A stretch of DNA of 64,000 nucleotides from Terrimicrobium sacchariphilum (GTDB taxonomy: Bacteria > Verrucomicrobiota > Verrucomicrobiia > Chthoniobacterales > Terrimicrobiaceae), in NCBI RefSeq assembly GCF_001613545.1, contig NZ_BDCO01000002.1:2728001-2792000 (forward strand), in the 5' to 3' direction. Under the pieces are notes generated by a model, which was given only the letters and a program-made list of their open reading frames with translations, did no database searches and was not told the origin of the DNA. A program made the position numbers and the translations under genes. The first letter of the stretch is position 1. The number at the start of each line of letters is the position of its first letter. This document shows, in pieces, positions 50,874 through 59,481 of this stretch.

Positions 50874-53138
50874 CTAGTGCAGGGTGGCGAGAGCGTTTTG
50901 CGCCCGGCGCATTTCAGATAGCGACAGCAGGAAGGCAAGCGTGGACTCGGCTCCCTCATTCTGATTTGTGCGATCCAGGTGCAGGCCATCACGACAGCCG
51001 CCGGTCTGGGCATCGTAAAGGGACAGGCCGAGGTCGTTCCCGCCGAGGAACCAGTCGAAGGCAACCATCGCCTCTTCCTGCCATTTATCGTCCCCCGTGG
51101 CGGCGTGAGCCTCCAGACAGGCTCCCAGCATGGCATTTGCCTCGATGGGCTGCTGGTCAAAACGGGCGGGCTCGCCGTTGCGCTGCCAGAAGCCGTCGGA
51201 CCCGATCGGTCGGAAGCAGCCGCCATCACCGCGCTGATGTTCTGCCAGCCAGCCCAGTGTCTTGAGTCCTGCATCCAGCATGTCCTCGCGCTCCATCCAG
51301 CGCCCCGTCAGGATGAGGGCATGCGAGATGCGCGCGTTGTCGTAGGTGACGATATCCTCAAACCACATCCACTTTTCATCGGCCACATTTTGGAAGAGTC
51401 CGAGCAGCCTCTCGCCCAGCGTTTCGCGTAGCCGGTTGGCCATGAGGTCTCCGCTGAGCGTACGCAGGTACTCGTGAAGCCCGAGAATCGTGAACGCCCA
51501 GGCGCGCGGAGAGGTGAACGTCTCCGCCATGCCGACCGCCGCCTCGAACAATTGCGCCGCCCACTCGCGCAGGCTGTGGCTGCGAGATCGTCCGACGCAG
51601 GTGCCGAGCGCCCAGAGTGCCCTGCCGTGGCTATCCTCCGAGCCCATCTCCTCGAGCCAGACGCGGTTGAAGGCCATGAAATTGCGAAACCGCCGCGTCA
51701 CCGGGTTGAATGCTTCCTGGAGGAAGGCGGCATAGGTGCCGGTGATCCGGTAGGCCTCAGGCAATACGTCGCCAAGCTCGTCCATCAGCATCATCAGGAT
51801 GAGCGCGCGGGCGTTGTCGTCGGTGCAGTAGCCGTGCTGGAAATTCGGCACGCTGAAGGTGGCGTGCTGAAACATGCCGGTGCCATCGGTCATGCGCAGC
51901 AGGTGGGTGTACTTTGCGGCGGGCAGTTCCCCCCGGCGTCGGTCCAGGGTGGGAGCCGTGAACGCCGCCGGCGCGTGGCGTTCCTCGAGCCGCGCCCGCT
52001 CAAAGGCGTCCACGTAAAGGCGCGCCACATTGGACCATACCATTTCGCGCCCAATCTTGTAGGCCTGCTTGCGCATGGCGTGGCGCTCCGTTTCCTCGGT
52101 CAGCAAGTGACGGACGGCGGAGGCGATCGCGGGAGCATTGTTGAAAGGGACGAGGATGCCACGACCATCCGCCAGCAGCTCCCGCGCATGCCAGTAGGGC
52201 GTTGAGATGACGGCCTTCCCCGCGCCGAAGCTGTAGGCGAGCGTACCGCTCGTGATCTGCGCCTCGTTGAGATACGGGGTGATGTAGATGTCTGTGGCGC
52301 CAATGAATTCCGTCAGCTCGTCCAGCCCGACGAACCGATTGAAAAAGAGCACGTTTCTGCTCACTCCATTCTTCTGCGCCAATCGCTCCAGGCTCAGGCG
52401 ATAGGTCTCGCCCTGGTCCCGTACGAGGTTCGGATGCGTCGCCCCCAGCACGATGTATACGACATTGGGAAACTCCTTTACGATTTCCGGCAGGGCGTTG
52501 AGCACGTTCTCGATTCCTTTGTTGGGCGAGAGCAGGCCAAAGGTGAGCAAAACCTGCCGTCCCTCGACGCCAAACTGGTCCTTGTGGTAATTCGGATCAG
52601 CGAAGGGAACATCGGGAATGCCATGCGGGATGACGTCGATCTTTTCTGCCGGCACGCGATAAATCTCCTTAAGAAATTCCGCACCGTGCTCGCTCATGAC
52701 AATGAGGCGGGCGGAAAGCCGGGCCAGTTCACTCAAGACCCGGCGCTGCTCGGGATTCGGCTCGCGAAGCACCGTGTGCAAAGTGGTCACCACGGGCATG
52801 CGCAGAGCGCTCACCGCAGCGAGGAGATGCGCGCCAGCCACGCCGCCATAGATGCCAAACTCGTGCTGCACACACACCACATCGGCATTGCCGAGATTCA
52901 GAAAATCCGCCGCGCGGCGATAGGCAGGCAGATCGCGCTCGGGAATCTCGAAACGTACCTCCGGAGGGTAGTCATAACCTTCGGGCCGGTCCGTCACCGC
53001 CACTACCGGGCATTGGAGATCGGCATAACGCAGGTTGACCGCCTTGCGAATGTCCGCGGTGAATGTGGCGATACCGCATTGCCGGGGTACGTAATCCCCC
53101 AGGAACGCGACCTTGCGCAGTGGTGTTAGCGATTCCAT
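50874..53138 (-). CDS. Glycosyltransferase GT4 fused to a six-hairpin glycosidase-like domain
   Basis: 754 residues. Residues about 1-390 are a GT-B glycosyltransferase (VCVQHEFGIYGGVAG, TTLHTVLREP, LTFGLLSPNKGIENVL, and the EAQITSGTLAYSFGAGKAVI nucleotide-sugar loop). Residues about 420-754 form an alpha-helical domain with repeated Trp/Asp/Asn motifs (DDNARALILMM, YDNARISHALIL, QQPIEANAMLGACLEAH), like six-hairpin glycosidases. The fusion with the adjacent GH130 gene suggests synthesis and processing of a short manno- or gluco-oligosaccharide. Cytoplasmic; no signal peptide. Confidence 0.87.
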   Translation of the reverse strand: MESLTPLRKVAFLGDYVPRQCGIATFTADIRKAVNLRYADLQCPVVAVTDRPEGYDYPPEVRFEIPERDLPAYRRAADFLNLGNADVVCVQHEFGIYGGVAGAHLLAAVSALRMPVVTTLHTVLREPNPEQRRVLSELARLSARLIVMSEHGAEFLKEIYRVPAEKIDVIPHGIPDVPFADPNYHKDQFGVEGRQVLLTFGLLSPNKGIENVLNALPEIVKEFPNVVYIVLGATHPNLVRDQGETYRLSLERLAQKNGVSRNVLFFNRFVGLDELTEFIGATDIYITPYLNEAQITSGTLAYSFGAGKAVISTPYWHARELLADGRGILVPFNNAPAIASAVRHLLTEETERHAMRKQAYKIGREMVWSNVARLYVDAFERARLEERHAPAAFTAPTLDRRRGELPAAKYTHLLRMTDGTGMFQHATFSVPNFQHGYCTDDNARALILMMLMDELGDVLPEAYRITGTYAAFLQEAFNPVTRRFRNFMAFNRVWLEEMGSEDSHGRALWALGTCVGRSRSHSLREWAAQLFEAAVGMAETFTSPRAWAFTILGLHEYLRTLSGDLMANRLRETLGERLLGLFQNVADEKWMWFEDIVTYDNARISHALILTGRWMEREDMLDAGLKTLGWLAEHQRGDGGCFRPIGSDGFWQRNGEPARFDQQPIEANAMLGACLEAHAATGDDKWQEEAMVAFDWFLGGNDLGLSLYDAQTGGCRDGLHLDRTNQNEGAESTLAFLLSLSEMRRAQNALATLH

Positions 53139-53416
53139 CTGTAGCTTTCGACCGTCAGCCTGCCCGACGTGTTAACGAAAGCTGCTTGTGCGGTCGTTGG
53201 TTTATTCTTGTGGGTCATGTTAAAAATTCGATCCTGCGCCGACGAGTGCATGTACCCGGGCGGAACTCGTTGCGATTTGACTGAACTCGAGCCCGGGCGC
53301 CCGTGTTCAGGAAGCAATCGCCTGCCCGCTCGGTTTGATGTGGTTCCAACAGAGATCCCTGCGATCGCCTGCCAGATATTAATGATAAAAAATTGGATGC
53401 TAACTCTCTGTGCAAT

Positions 53417-54229
53417 CTATTGCATGCAGAGCAAATCAACCGTTTGTTTGGAAATGGCGCGGATTTTCAGCACTTCGCTCTCGGATGGCATCGTTCCTTC
53501 CCTGCCGCCCATCAATGGCTGCAAGCGGGCAATGCTGTTTCGAACCGCCGCAAGCGTCGGCTCCTCCCCGGGTTGATTTCCTGTTTTCCCCACGACATTG
53601 GCGAAATAAGCCAGCATCTCCGGTTGCCGCAGAAGCTCCGCCGCAAAGTCGGAGTACGGATGCGACGCCAGCATGGAGAGCGCCTCCAGTCCGCGCAGCC
53701 AGCCGCCCACGCTGATCAACTGAGACAAGGATTCACTCTTGATTTCGATCATGGCCGCCTTCAGGTCTTCGCTGGCGGCAGACCATTCCTTACGAACAGC
53801 CTCCCAGTCCTCGCGATCGACATGGTCCATGACGCTCTTTTCCCGCCGAAGCACGGCGTTTCCCACACCAAGCGCGCGCGCCAGTTTGACGGCCGTTCTG
53901 CCGAGGTTCTGCATTTCGTCGGCATCTTTCGCGGTAACCGCGAGAAAGCCCTCGCCGAACACCAGTCCCAGCGAAAGCGCGATCCGGGACGGGCCGCCGT
54001 CTGGTCGCAAGGCGGAGAGATTGGGCCGGAGGATGGAGTGCCAGTTCGCATCCGGAAACCTATCCAGCACGCGGAAAATCTCATTAGGCACCGGAACCAG
54101 CACGCCATTAATCAGCCGTACCTGCGGAGGCAGCCGATTCTCCGCAATCGAAGACTGCGATTCCGCCAAAGCGGAGCCGGCGAATGCCAACAGAAGAAGG
54201 CAGGCCCGCCTGATCGCAGGTGAGTGCAT
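53417..54229 (-). CDS. Secreted protein of unknown function
   Basis: About 270 residues from the ATG at 54229, which opens a signal peptide (CLLLLAFAGSALAES). The upstream in-frame codons (to 54361) lack export character and are treated as non-coding. The mature protein is mainly helical with VKLARALGVGNAVLRREKSVMDHVD and GGWLRGLEALSMLASHPYSDFAAELLRQPE segments. I do not recognise a family. It lies between the GT4 fusion gene and the divergent small gene at 54457. Confidence 0.72.
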   Translation of the reverse strand: MHSPAIRRACLLLLAFAGSALAESQSSIAENRLPPQVRLINGVLVPVPNEIFRVLDRFPDANWHSILRPNLSALRPDGGPSRIALSLGLVFGEGFLAVTAKDADEMQNLGRTAVKLARALGVGNAVLRREKSVMDHVDREDWEAVRKEWSAASEDLKAAMIEIKSESLSQLISVGGWLRGLEALSMLASHPYSDFAAELLRQPEMLAYFANVVGKTGNQPGEEPTLAAVRNSIARLQPLMGGREGTMPSESEVLKIRAISKQTVDLLCMQ

Positions 54230-54456
54230 GGCTTTACCTTGCTCTCCCGCTTCCTCCTTTACACGAAAAATCGTTCCCACGGAGACATTCCCGAGGGAAG
54301 CCCACTGATCTCCCCCCACCTTTCCCGGCCGAGGCGGGAACTCCCGGGATGGGAAAAACATGCTGGCAAGAAAGCCTCCATATCTCTTCCAAAACTCGCA
54401 GGGGAGCCATTACATTGTGCAAGGCTGAGGTGAGGAAACGGCCTGCGATTTACACC

Positions 54457-54822
54457 ATGGAAACGATTCTCTTGATCAGCGGGACCCAAACGATCTCATG
54501 CACCGATCCGACCTACTATGCGAGGCATGATGATCGGACGCCGAGCAAGCATGTGCCCAGCCATCTCGTCGCCACGCCATGCCGGGCGCACAAACCCGAC
54601 GAGATCTGCTACGTGCAGCTCACCCACCAGCGGGTTCCCGTACTGGTGACCCCTCAGCCGGACGGAAGCATCTGGATCGGCGGAGCGTATCTCGACACGA
54701 TCGCCCGCGAGCATCGACTGATCCCGCGCCCCCTTCCCCATGAGATGGAGGAAAAGACCAAGGAATGGCTGGAGGCGATCGGCGATCGCTGGCAAATCCC
54801 CGGCAAGGAGCCCTCCCCCTAG
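54457..54822 (+). CDS. Small unknown protein
   Basis: 121 residues from the ATG at 54457. The protein begins METILLISGTQTISCTDPTYYARHDDR and ends with a charged helix (LPHEMEEKTKEWLEAIGDRW); the middle has a VPVLVTPQPDGSIWIGGAYLD beta segment. No known domain recognised. The open frame extends upstream to 54220 but that part overlaps the divergent signal peptide gene and reads as non-coding. Its 3' end faces the transglutaminase gene across 60 bases. Confidence 0.6.
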   Translation: METILLISGTQTISCTDPTYYARHDDRTPSKHVPSHLVATPCRAHKPDEICYVQLTHQRVPVLVTPQPDGSIWIGGAYLDTIAREHRLIPRPLPHEMEEKTKEWLEAIGDRWQIPGKEPSP

Positions 54823-54882
54823 AGCGCCTGCTTTTGTGATATGGAGTCCGGTGCCTCCTCTCCAGCCCGGCAGGTCGGCGGG

Positions 54883-55812
54883 CTAGTGCTGTGGACGAAT
54901 GACATTGGCTGTGCCGCAGAGCCGCTTGGAGAGATCGACCGGGTCTCCGGTGCGGACCTCGGCAGGATCGACCTGATACGCCCACACGTCGAACTGCTTG
55001 AGGTCAGCCTGTCCATACAGGGTGGTAAATGCACAATTCACCGCATCGTAGCCCGACGCGATCCGGATGCGACCGATGCGCGGCGTATTGTACCGTGCGT
55101 CGAAGATCTGCCAGCGCCCACCGAGGAAAACCTCGCAATACGCGTGAAAGTCGTTCGGAGTCCCCGGGTCCGGGAAGCCAATGTCCGGCACGAACCCGCT
55201 GACATAGCGTGCCGGGAGATTGAAGGTGCGGCACAGGGCGACAGCGGCATGGGCCAGATCCCTGCAGACGCCATATCCGCGCTGGATGACACCAAAGGCA
55301 GACAAGCTGGAGTCCCCGGAAAAGGTGCGATATTCGATGTGATCATGCAGCCATTGGCAGATCCCGAGCACACGGGGTAGACCGTTATCCATGTGACCGA
55401 AGTGATCCCAGGCAAAATCGAGCAGCTTGTCGGAGTCGCAGTATCGCGATGGCAGAGTGTAGCGGAGGACGGAGGCGGGCAGCAGATAAGGCGGTACCGG
55501 CTCGTCCAGCCAGTAGAAGTCCTCGGAAAGCCCCGGCACCTTCACGATCGCGTCGTACTGGATGGTATTGAGTCCCGGCCGCAAGGTGAGCCGGTAAACG
55601 ATATTCTGATGATCGTCCTCAAACTCGGTGGCGGGAAGCTCCGGGTCGAAGCGCATGCTCTCCTGGCGAATTGACTGAAACTCATCCTGCCTCGGCTTGA
55701 AAACCACCAGCACGGGAGTATCGACCGTTGTTTCGTAATCCACCTTGCATCCGACGCGAACGGTAAGATCAAGCGGCGGACGCTCGGGCAATGTTTCCCT
55801 GTTCATTTCCAT
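54883..55812 (-). CDS. Transglutaminase-like cysteine protease family protein
   Basis: 309 residues. The N-terminal 130 residues are beta-rich (bacterial transglutaminase N-terminal domain), followed by the catalytic core. The triad is Cys in GYGVCRDLAH (near 182), His in DFHAYCEV (near 222) and Asp in IFDARYNTPR (near 238). Such proteins cleave or cross-link peptides; no signal peptide is visible, so it is probably cytoplasmic. It is convergent with the small unknown gene and divergent from the M20 peptidase gene. Confidence 0.9.
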   Translation of the reverse strand: MEMNRETLPERPPLDLTVRVGCKVDYETTVDTPVLVVFKPRQDEFQSIRQESMRFDPELPATEFEDDHQNIVYRLTLRPGLNTIQYDAIVKVPGLSEDFYWLDEPVPPYLLPASVLRYTLPSRYCDSDKLLDFAWDHFGHMDNGLPRVLGICQWLHDHIEYRTFSGDSSLSAFGVIQRGYGVCRDLAHAAVALCRTFNLPARYVSGFVPDIGFPDPGTPNDFHAYCEVFLGGRWQIFDARYNTPRIGRIRIASGYDAVNCAFTTLYGQADLKQFDVWAYQVDPAEVRTGDPVDLSKRLCGTANVIRPQH

Positions 55813-55880
55813 CCGGCGTGCGAGCTTGATAGCCCTGCCACCCCGCGGTGAAGAGTGGCTGCAGTATTCATAGTAATTTC

Positions 55881-57137
55881 ATGACCATACCACTTCTCTT
55901 TGGTGCTTGCGAATCGTTCTGGCCGGAAACGAAAGAATTCCTGCGGGAGATGGTCCTCACGAACAGCTTTTCCACAAATCCGGTCGGCGTGAACCGCGTC
56001 GGGGGGCAGGTGGCGGCGCAGTTTCAGCCGCTGGGCTTCACCGCCTCCACCGCGCCGCACCGGCTGGCCGATTACGGGGATCACCTCATCCTCCGGAGCG
56101 CCGCGGCAGATGGCCCCACGGTCGCCCTGATCGCTCACCTCGACACCGTCTTTCCCGAGCAGGAGGAAGAGCGAAACGCCTTTCGCTGGCGCGAGGTGGG
56201 CACGCGCATTCATGGACCGGGCACGAATGACATGAAGGGCGGCATCGCCATGATTCATCTCGTGCTCTCCGTCCTGCGCCGCCATGCCCCGCAGATCTTT
56301 CATTCGACGAACTGGACTATCCTTTGCAATGCCTGCGAGGAGGTGGACTCGGAAGACTTTGGCGTCCTGTGCCGGGCCGCCCTGCCCCCGCAAACCCTGG
56401 CCTGCCTGATCTTTGAGCCGGATGGAGGCAATACAAGCGAATTCTCCCTGGTGACGGCGCGCAAGGGCCGGGCGACGTTCCAGATCGACGTGGAAGGACG
56501 GAGCGCGCATGCCGGGAGCCAGCACGCCCGGGGAGCCAGCGCCATCGTGCAGCTCTGCCGGGTCATTGAAACGGTGGAAGCCCGCACGTGCTATGAAAAG
56601 GCGCTGACGGTCAATGTCGGGACAATCTCCGGCGGTCAGGTGCTCAACCGGGTGCCGGAGTCCGCCAGCGCCCGGCTGGAGATGCGCGCGTCCTCCACCG
56701 AAGTCTTTGAGGAGGAAAAGAGATTCCTTCTTTCCCTGAATGGAGACGGCGACCTGGCCAGCCGGGACGCCCACCCGCATCGCTGCCGGATCCACGTGAC
56801 CCAGCTCGATGAAACGCCGCCCTGGCCGAAGAACCCGGCGTCGGAAAGCCTCTTCGCCCTCTGGAAGGACGCCGCCCGGGAAATGTCCCTGGGGGTGAAG
56901 GCGGAGTCGCGAGGCGGATTGAGCGACGGAAATGTGCTATGGGACTGGGCGCCCACGCTGGACGGACTCGGCCCCGAGGGCGATCACGCCCACTGCTCCA
57001 CGCATGATCCTGCGGAGGGAAAGGAGCAGGAGTTTGTGGAAACGTCCTCGTTCTTCACCAAGGCGACACTGAATGTGATCGCCCTCTGTAAACTGCTGAT
57101 GCCATCAAGCCTGGAAGACCAACTGACACGACGATGA
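55881..57137 (+). CDS. M20-family zinc peptidase
   Basis: 418 residues from the ATG at 55881; an upstream in-frame ATG at 55848 would add 11. Metal-site motifs: ALIAHLDTVFP (HxD), GPGTNDMKGGIAM (bridging Asp), CNACEEVDSEDFG (general base Glu), FEPDGGN, then the dimerisation domain with GRSAHAGSQHARGASAI (His), and a C-terminal DHAHCSTHDPAEGKEQEF metal ligand. The pattern is that of glutamate carboxypeptidase/ArgE/DapE relatives. Substrate unknown. Not part of the lysine cluster at 3-5 kb, so a DapE role is only one possibility. Confidence 0.88.
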   Translation: MTIPLLFGACESFWPETKEFLREMVLTNSFSTNPVGVNRVGGQVAAQFQPLGFTASTAPHRLADYGDHLILRSAAADGPTVALIAHLDTVFPEQEEERNAFRWREVGTRIHGPGTNDMKGGIAMIHLVLSVLRRHAPQIFHSTNWTILCNACEEVDSEDFGVLCRAALPPQTLACLIFEPDGGNTSEFSLVTARKGRATFQIDVEGRSAHAGSQHARGASAIVQLCRVIETVEARTCYEKALTVNVGTISGGQVLNRVPESASARLEMRASSTEVFEEEKRFLLSLNGDGDLASRDAHPHRCRIHVTQLDETPPWPKNPASESLFALWKDAAREMSLGVKAESRGGLSDGNVLWDWAPTLDGLGPEGDHAHCSTHDPAEGKEQEFVETSSFFTKATLNVIALCKLLMPSSLEDQLTRR

Positions 57138-57208
57138 AAACCGCGGGGCGCCGGGATGCAGGTTTACGGAATACAGGCTGGCAAAACCCGCATGGATAAG
57201 CCCCATCG

Positions 57209-57577
57209 TCAGGGAGCCACGGAAGGCGATATCCGAAAGTGCGTGTAGCCATTGATGCGAAAGATGGTCAACGTATGAGAACCCAGTATCGAGTGAAACG
57301 CAGCATCGGGATTTTGCGCGAAGGCGACCCTCGCTCGATCCCGTATCACGAGAGCGGAGTCCCGACTCTCGAGAAACAGCTCCATCACGGAAAGCATCTC
57401 CGCCAGCTCCCGCTCGTCGGAAAAAATGCACACATGGTCGAGCGAACTCCCCAGGATGATCTCGACAGAGAACCTGCCCGCATCTCCCAGGATTCTCTGG
57501 CGACCGTCATCCAGATAAACATCTCTCCAGTCGGTGATGGAGGAAAAGCAGGCGAGGATTTGATCGAGGTCCGGCAT
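57209..57577 (-). CDS. Small unknown protein downstream of flavin oxidoreductase
   Basis: 122 residues, acidic N-terminus (MPDLDQILACFSSITDWRDVYLDDG) and a basic, hydrophobic C-terminus (LTIFRINGYTHFRISPSV). No domain that I recognise. It lies 15 bases after the nitronate-monooxygenase-like gene on the same strand, so the two are probably one transcript. Its role is unknown. Confidence 0.62.
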   Translation of the reverse strand: MPDLDQILACFSSITDWRDVYLDDGRQRILGDAGRFSVEIILGSSLDHVCIFSDERELAEMLSVMELFLESRDSALVIRDRARVAFAQNPDAAFHSILGSHTLTIFRINGYTHFRISPSVAP

Positions 57578-57592
57578 GATCGTATGAGCCTT

Positions 57593-59008
57593 TTAGGAAA
57601 GCATGTGCCGAAGAACATCCGCGGCTGAGTAGGATGCCTCTCCCTGCGTGAGGAAACGGCCGAGTTCGTTTACGCCCTCGCCCGCTGTGAGCAGCGGCGG
57701 CTCGCTGCCCGCTCCGGGCTGAGATTGTCCCAATCCAATCGTGGCCAGGAGCCCATTGCAAATACACGTGCGGCCATCCGACTCGCCGGGAGCTCCCCCT
57801 TTGCGTAAAAAAGCATCCCGTGGTTCGCTGGGACACCGGAAACCCACCGAGCCGTCATCCCGGCGATAGGCTCGACGGAGGACGCCGAGGTCGCAGACGG
57901 GCTTTCTCGAATGGCGGACCGCCTCCTCGGAAACGCTTCCCTCCAACTGCACCACTTTGAATGGGAATCCCGTGGGGGAGGCCTTGGGATCGGTGAATAT
58001 GTTCACCGCCGCCTTGCAGCTCTCTCGCACGACCTGGTTCTTGAGTTCATCGGTCATGCCGGACTCACGGCAGTAGGCGAAGGGAGTCCCGAGTTGTACA
58101 CCCTTGGCTCCGAGCCGCTTGGCCTCGGCCAGACGCTCCGGCGAGCCGTACGCGCCTGCCAGCCAAAAGGGCAGTCCAAGTTCACGGATCTTTTCGATCT
58201 CCGGAATATCGCGGCTCCCATAGACCGGCTCGCCTTTTGCATTCAATTGCATCTGGCCTCTGGGCGGTGCGTTATGCCCGCCTGCACTCGCTTCCTCGAC
58301 CACAAACCCATCCACCACGCCATTGGATTTCTTCGCCAGGGTGATCGCCAGGGTCGCGGAGGAAACGATCGGCAGGAAGAGCGGTCGCTTGAGCGCGGGA
58401 GCTGCCCCTCCACAAAATTCCGCCGGGCTGAAATGGCTGGCAAAATCCTCCCCTTTCTCTGCGCCCGAGACATCCAGTTTCAAGGTGACGTCGCCTCCTG
58501 CAGCCAGCCGATCCAGACACTGGGGGATAGACCGGGGGATTCCCGCTCCCATGAGCACGTAGTCGACACCCGCCAGCATCGCGCCATAGAGGGCCGGAAG
58601 GGTCGGGAGTTGGATTTTTTCCATCAGATTGACCCCAACCACTCCGGAATGCCCCTCCTTGGCGAGGAAGACCTCCACGTAATTCGCCAGGACAATCAGC
58701 GCAACTCGGCTCCTGGGAGAGTCCATGCCAAGCAGAGGCACGCTGCGGAATGGATCGCCCGGAGGCTTTCCGTGCGGGGAAAAGTAATCCTCCAGCACCT
58801 GCCTGCCGATATTCTCGACCGGAAACGAGGAAATGGCGCGGCGCAGATGACCGTCCTGATCTCCGTTTTGCAGCTTGCGAGCCAGGACCACGTCGAGTGC
58901 AGTCGCAGAAACTACTCCTAATTGCCCGAGTATTGAAACCGCCCGGGCCAAAGGCCACCCGGAGACAGCAACTCCCATCCCTCCCTGAATAATCGCGGGA
59001 TATTTCAT
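57593..59008 (-). CDS. Nitronate monooxygenase-like FMN oxidoreductase
   Basis: 471 residues from the ATG at 59008 (MKYPAIIQGGMGVAVSG). FMN-binding TIM-barrel motifs: AIIQGGMGV, EASAGGHNAPPRG (active-site His), GSPERLAEAKRLGAKGVQLGTPFAYCRES (seen as AKGVQLGT). Family members oxidise nitronates or act as enoyl-reductase-like FMN enzymes (PfaD group). The C-terminal CICNGLLATIGLGQ extends beyond the core. Substrate cannot be told. Upstream lies a 53-base inverted repeat and an IS3 remnant. Confidence 0.86.
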   Translation of the reverse strand: MKYPAIIQGGMGVAVSGWPLARAVSILGQLGVVSATALDVVLARKLQNGDQDGHLRRAISSFPVENIGRQVLEDYFSPHGKPPGDPFRSVPLLGMDSPRSRVALIVLANYVEVFLAKEGHSGVVGVNLMEKIQLPTLPALYGAMLAGVDYVLMGAGIPRSIPQCLDRLAAGGDVTLKLDVSGAEKGEDFASHFSPAEFCGGAAPALKRPLFLPIVSSATLAITLAKKSNGVVDGFVVEEASAGGHNAPPRGQMQLNAKGEPVYGSRDIPEIEKIRELGLPFWLAGAYGSPERLAEAKRLGAKGVQLGTPFAYCRESGMTDELKNQVVRESCKAAVNIFTDPKASPTGFPFKVVQLEGSVSEEAVRHSRKPVCDLGVLRRAYRRDDGSVGFRCPSEPRDAFLRKGGAPGESDGRTCICNGLLATIGLGQSQPGAGSEPPLLTAGEGVNELGRFLTQGEASYSAADVLRHMLS

Positions 59009-59058
59009 AGTTCGCATCAGGCCAACGATCACCCTGAGAAACTGAGTGCCGACGTTGT

Positions 59059-59111
59059 CCATACTGGCGATTTTGGTAGAATTGCGAGGTCGCGCTCATC
59101 CGCCAGTATGG
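59059..59111. repeat. Long inverted repeat upstream of the flavin oxidoreductase gene
   Basis: Perfect 11-base arms CCATACTGGCG (59059-59069) and CGCCAGTATGG (59101-59111) separated by 31 bases. It starts 50 bases upstream of the oxidoreductase start codon and may be an operator pair or an old insertion-sequence end. Confidence 0.45.
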
Positions 59112-59152
59112 TGAACTACCTCCAGTGCACCGCCACGTTACTGCCGGGCGGG

Positions 59153-59402
59153 TTAACTTGCAACGGATACTATCTTTCGTCGTGGAGCGGGTTTGACTGG
59201 CCGCGAAGGGCGTGGAGCGTTGGTAGCCCACCTTGCCAGGCGACCGGTGATGGTTGTAGTCGCGTGCCATAAGTCCTCGATGACGACTCGCGCTTCGGTC
59301 AGCGTCCAGAGATGTTCCCGGTTGAGGCACTCATCGCGGAGACGGCCAAAAGTTTGCACCAGAATCCAGAAAGCCCCGGCGCCGCCAGCAAGTGTAAACT
59401 GA
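59153..59402 (-). pseudogene. IS3-family transposase remnant (OrfB C-terminus)
   Basis: The minus strand encodes QTFGRLRDECLNREHLWTLTEARVVIED, the C-terminal integrase-core region of IS3-type OrfB, and then continues the family pattern only in another frame (ARDYNHHRSPGKVGYQRSTPF). So at least one frameshift lies near 59270, and the N-terminal two thirds are gone. Inactive. Confidence 0.82.
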
Positions 59403-59481
59403 CCTACCAGACCAAGACAGCAGTTGACGTGTCAGCTTTGCAACCCATTGTCAATAGGTGACGGGTTGTTAGCCTAGCGGA

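Larger units (their letters stand above)
59009..59481. other. Gene-free stretch with IS3 remnant and inverted repeat
   Basis: A 473-base gap between the oxidoreductase start and the PEP-CTERM gene. It contains the 59059-59111 inverted repeat, the decayed transposase (59153-59402), and about 80 bases of leader for the PEP-CTERM gene, with a TTGACG element near 59422 that might be a -35 box. Otherwise nothing is recognised. Confidence 0.5.
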
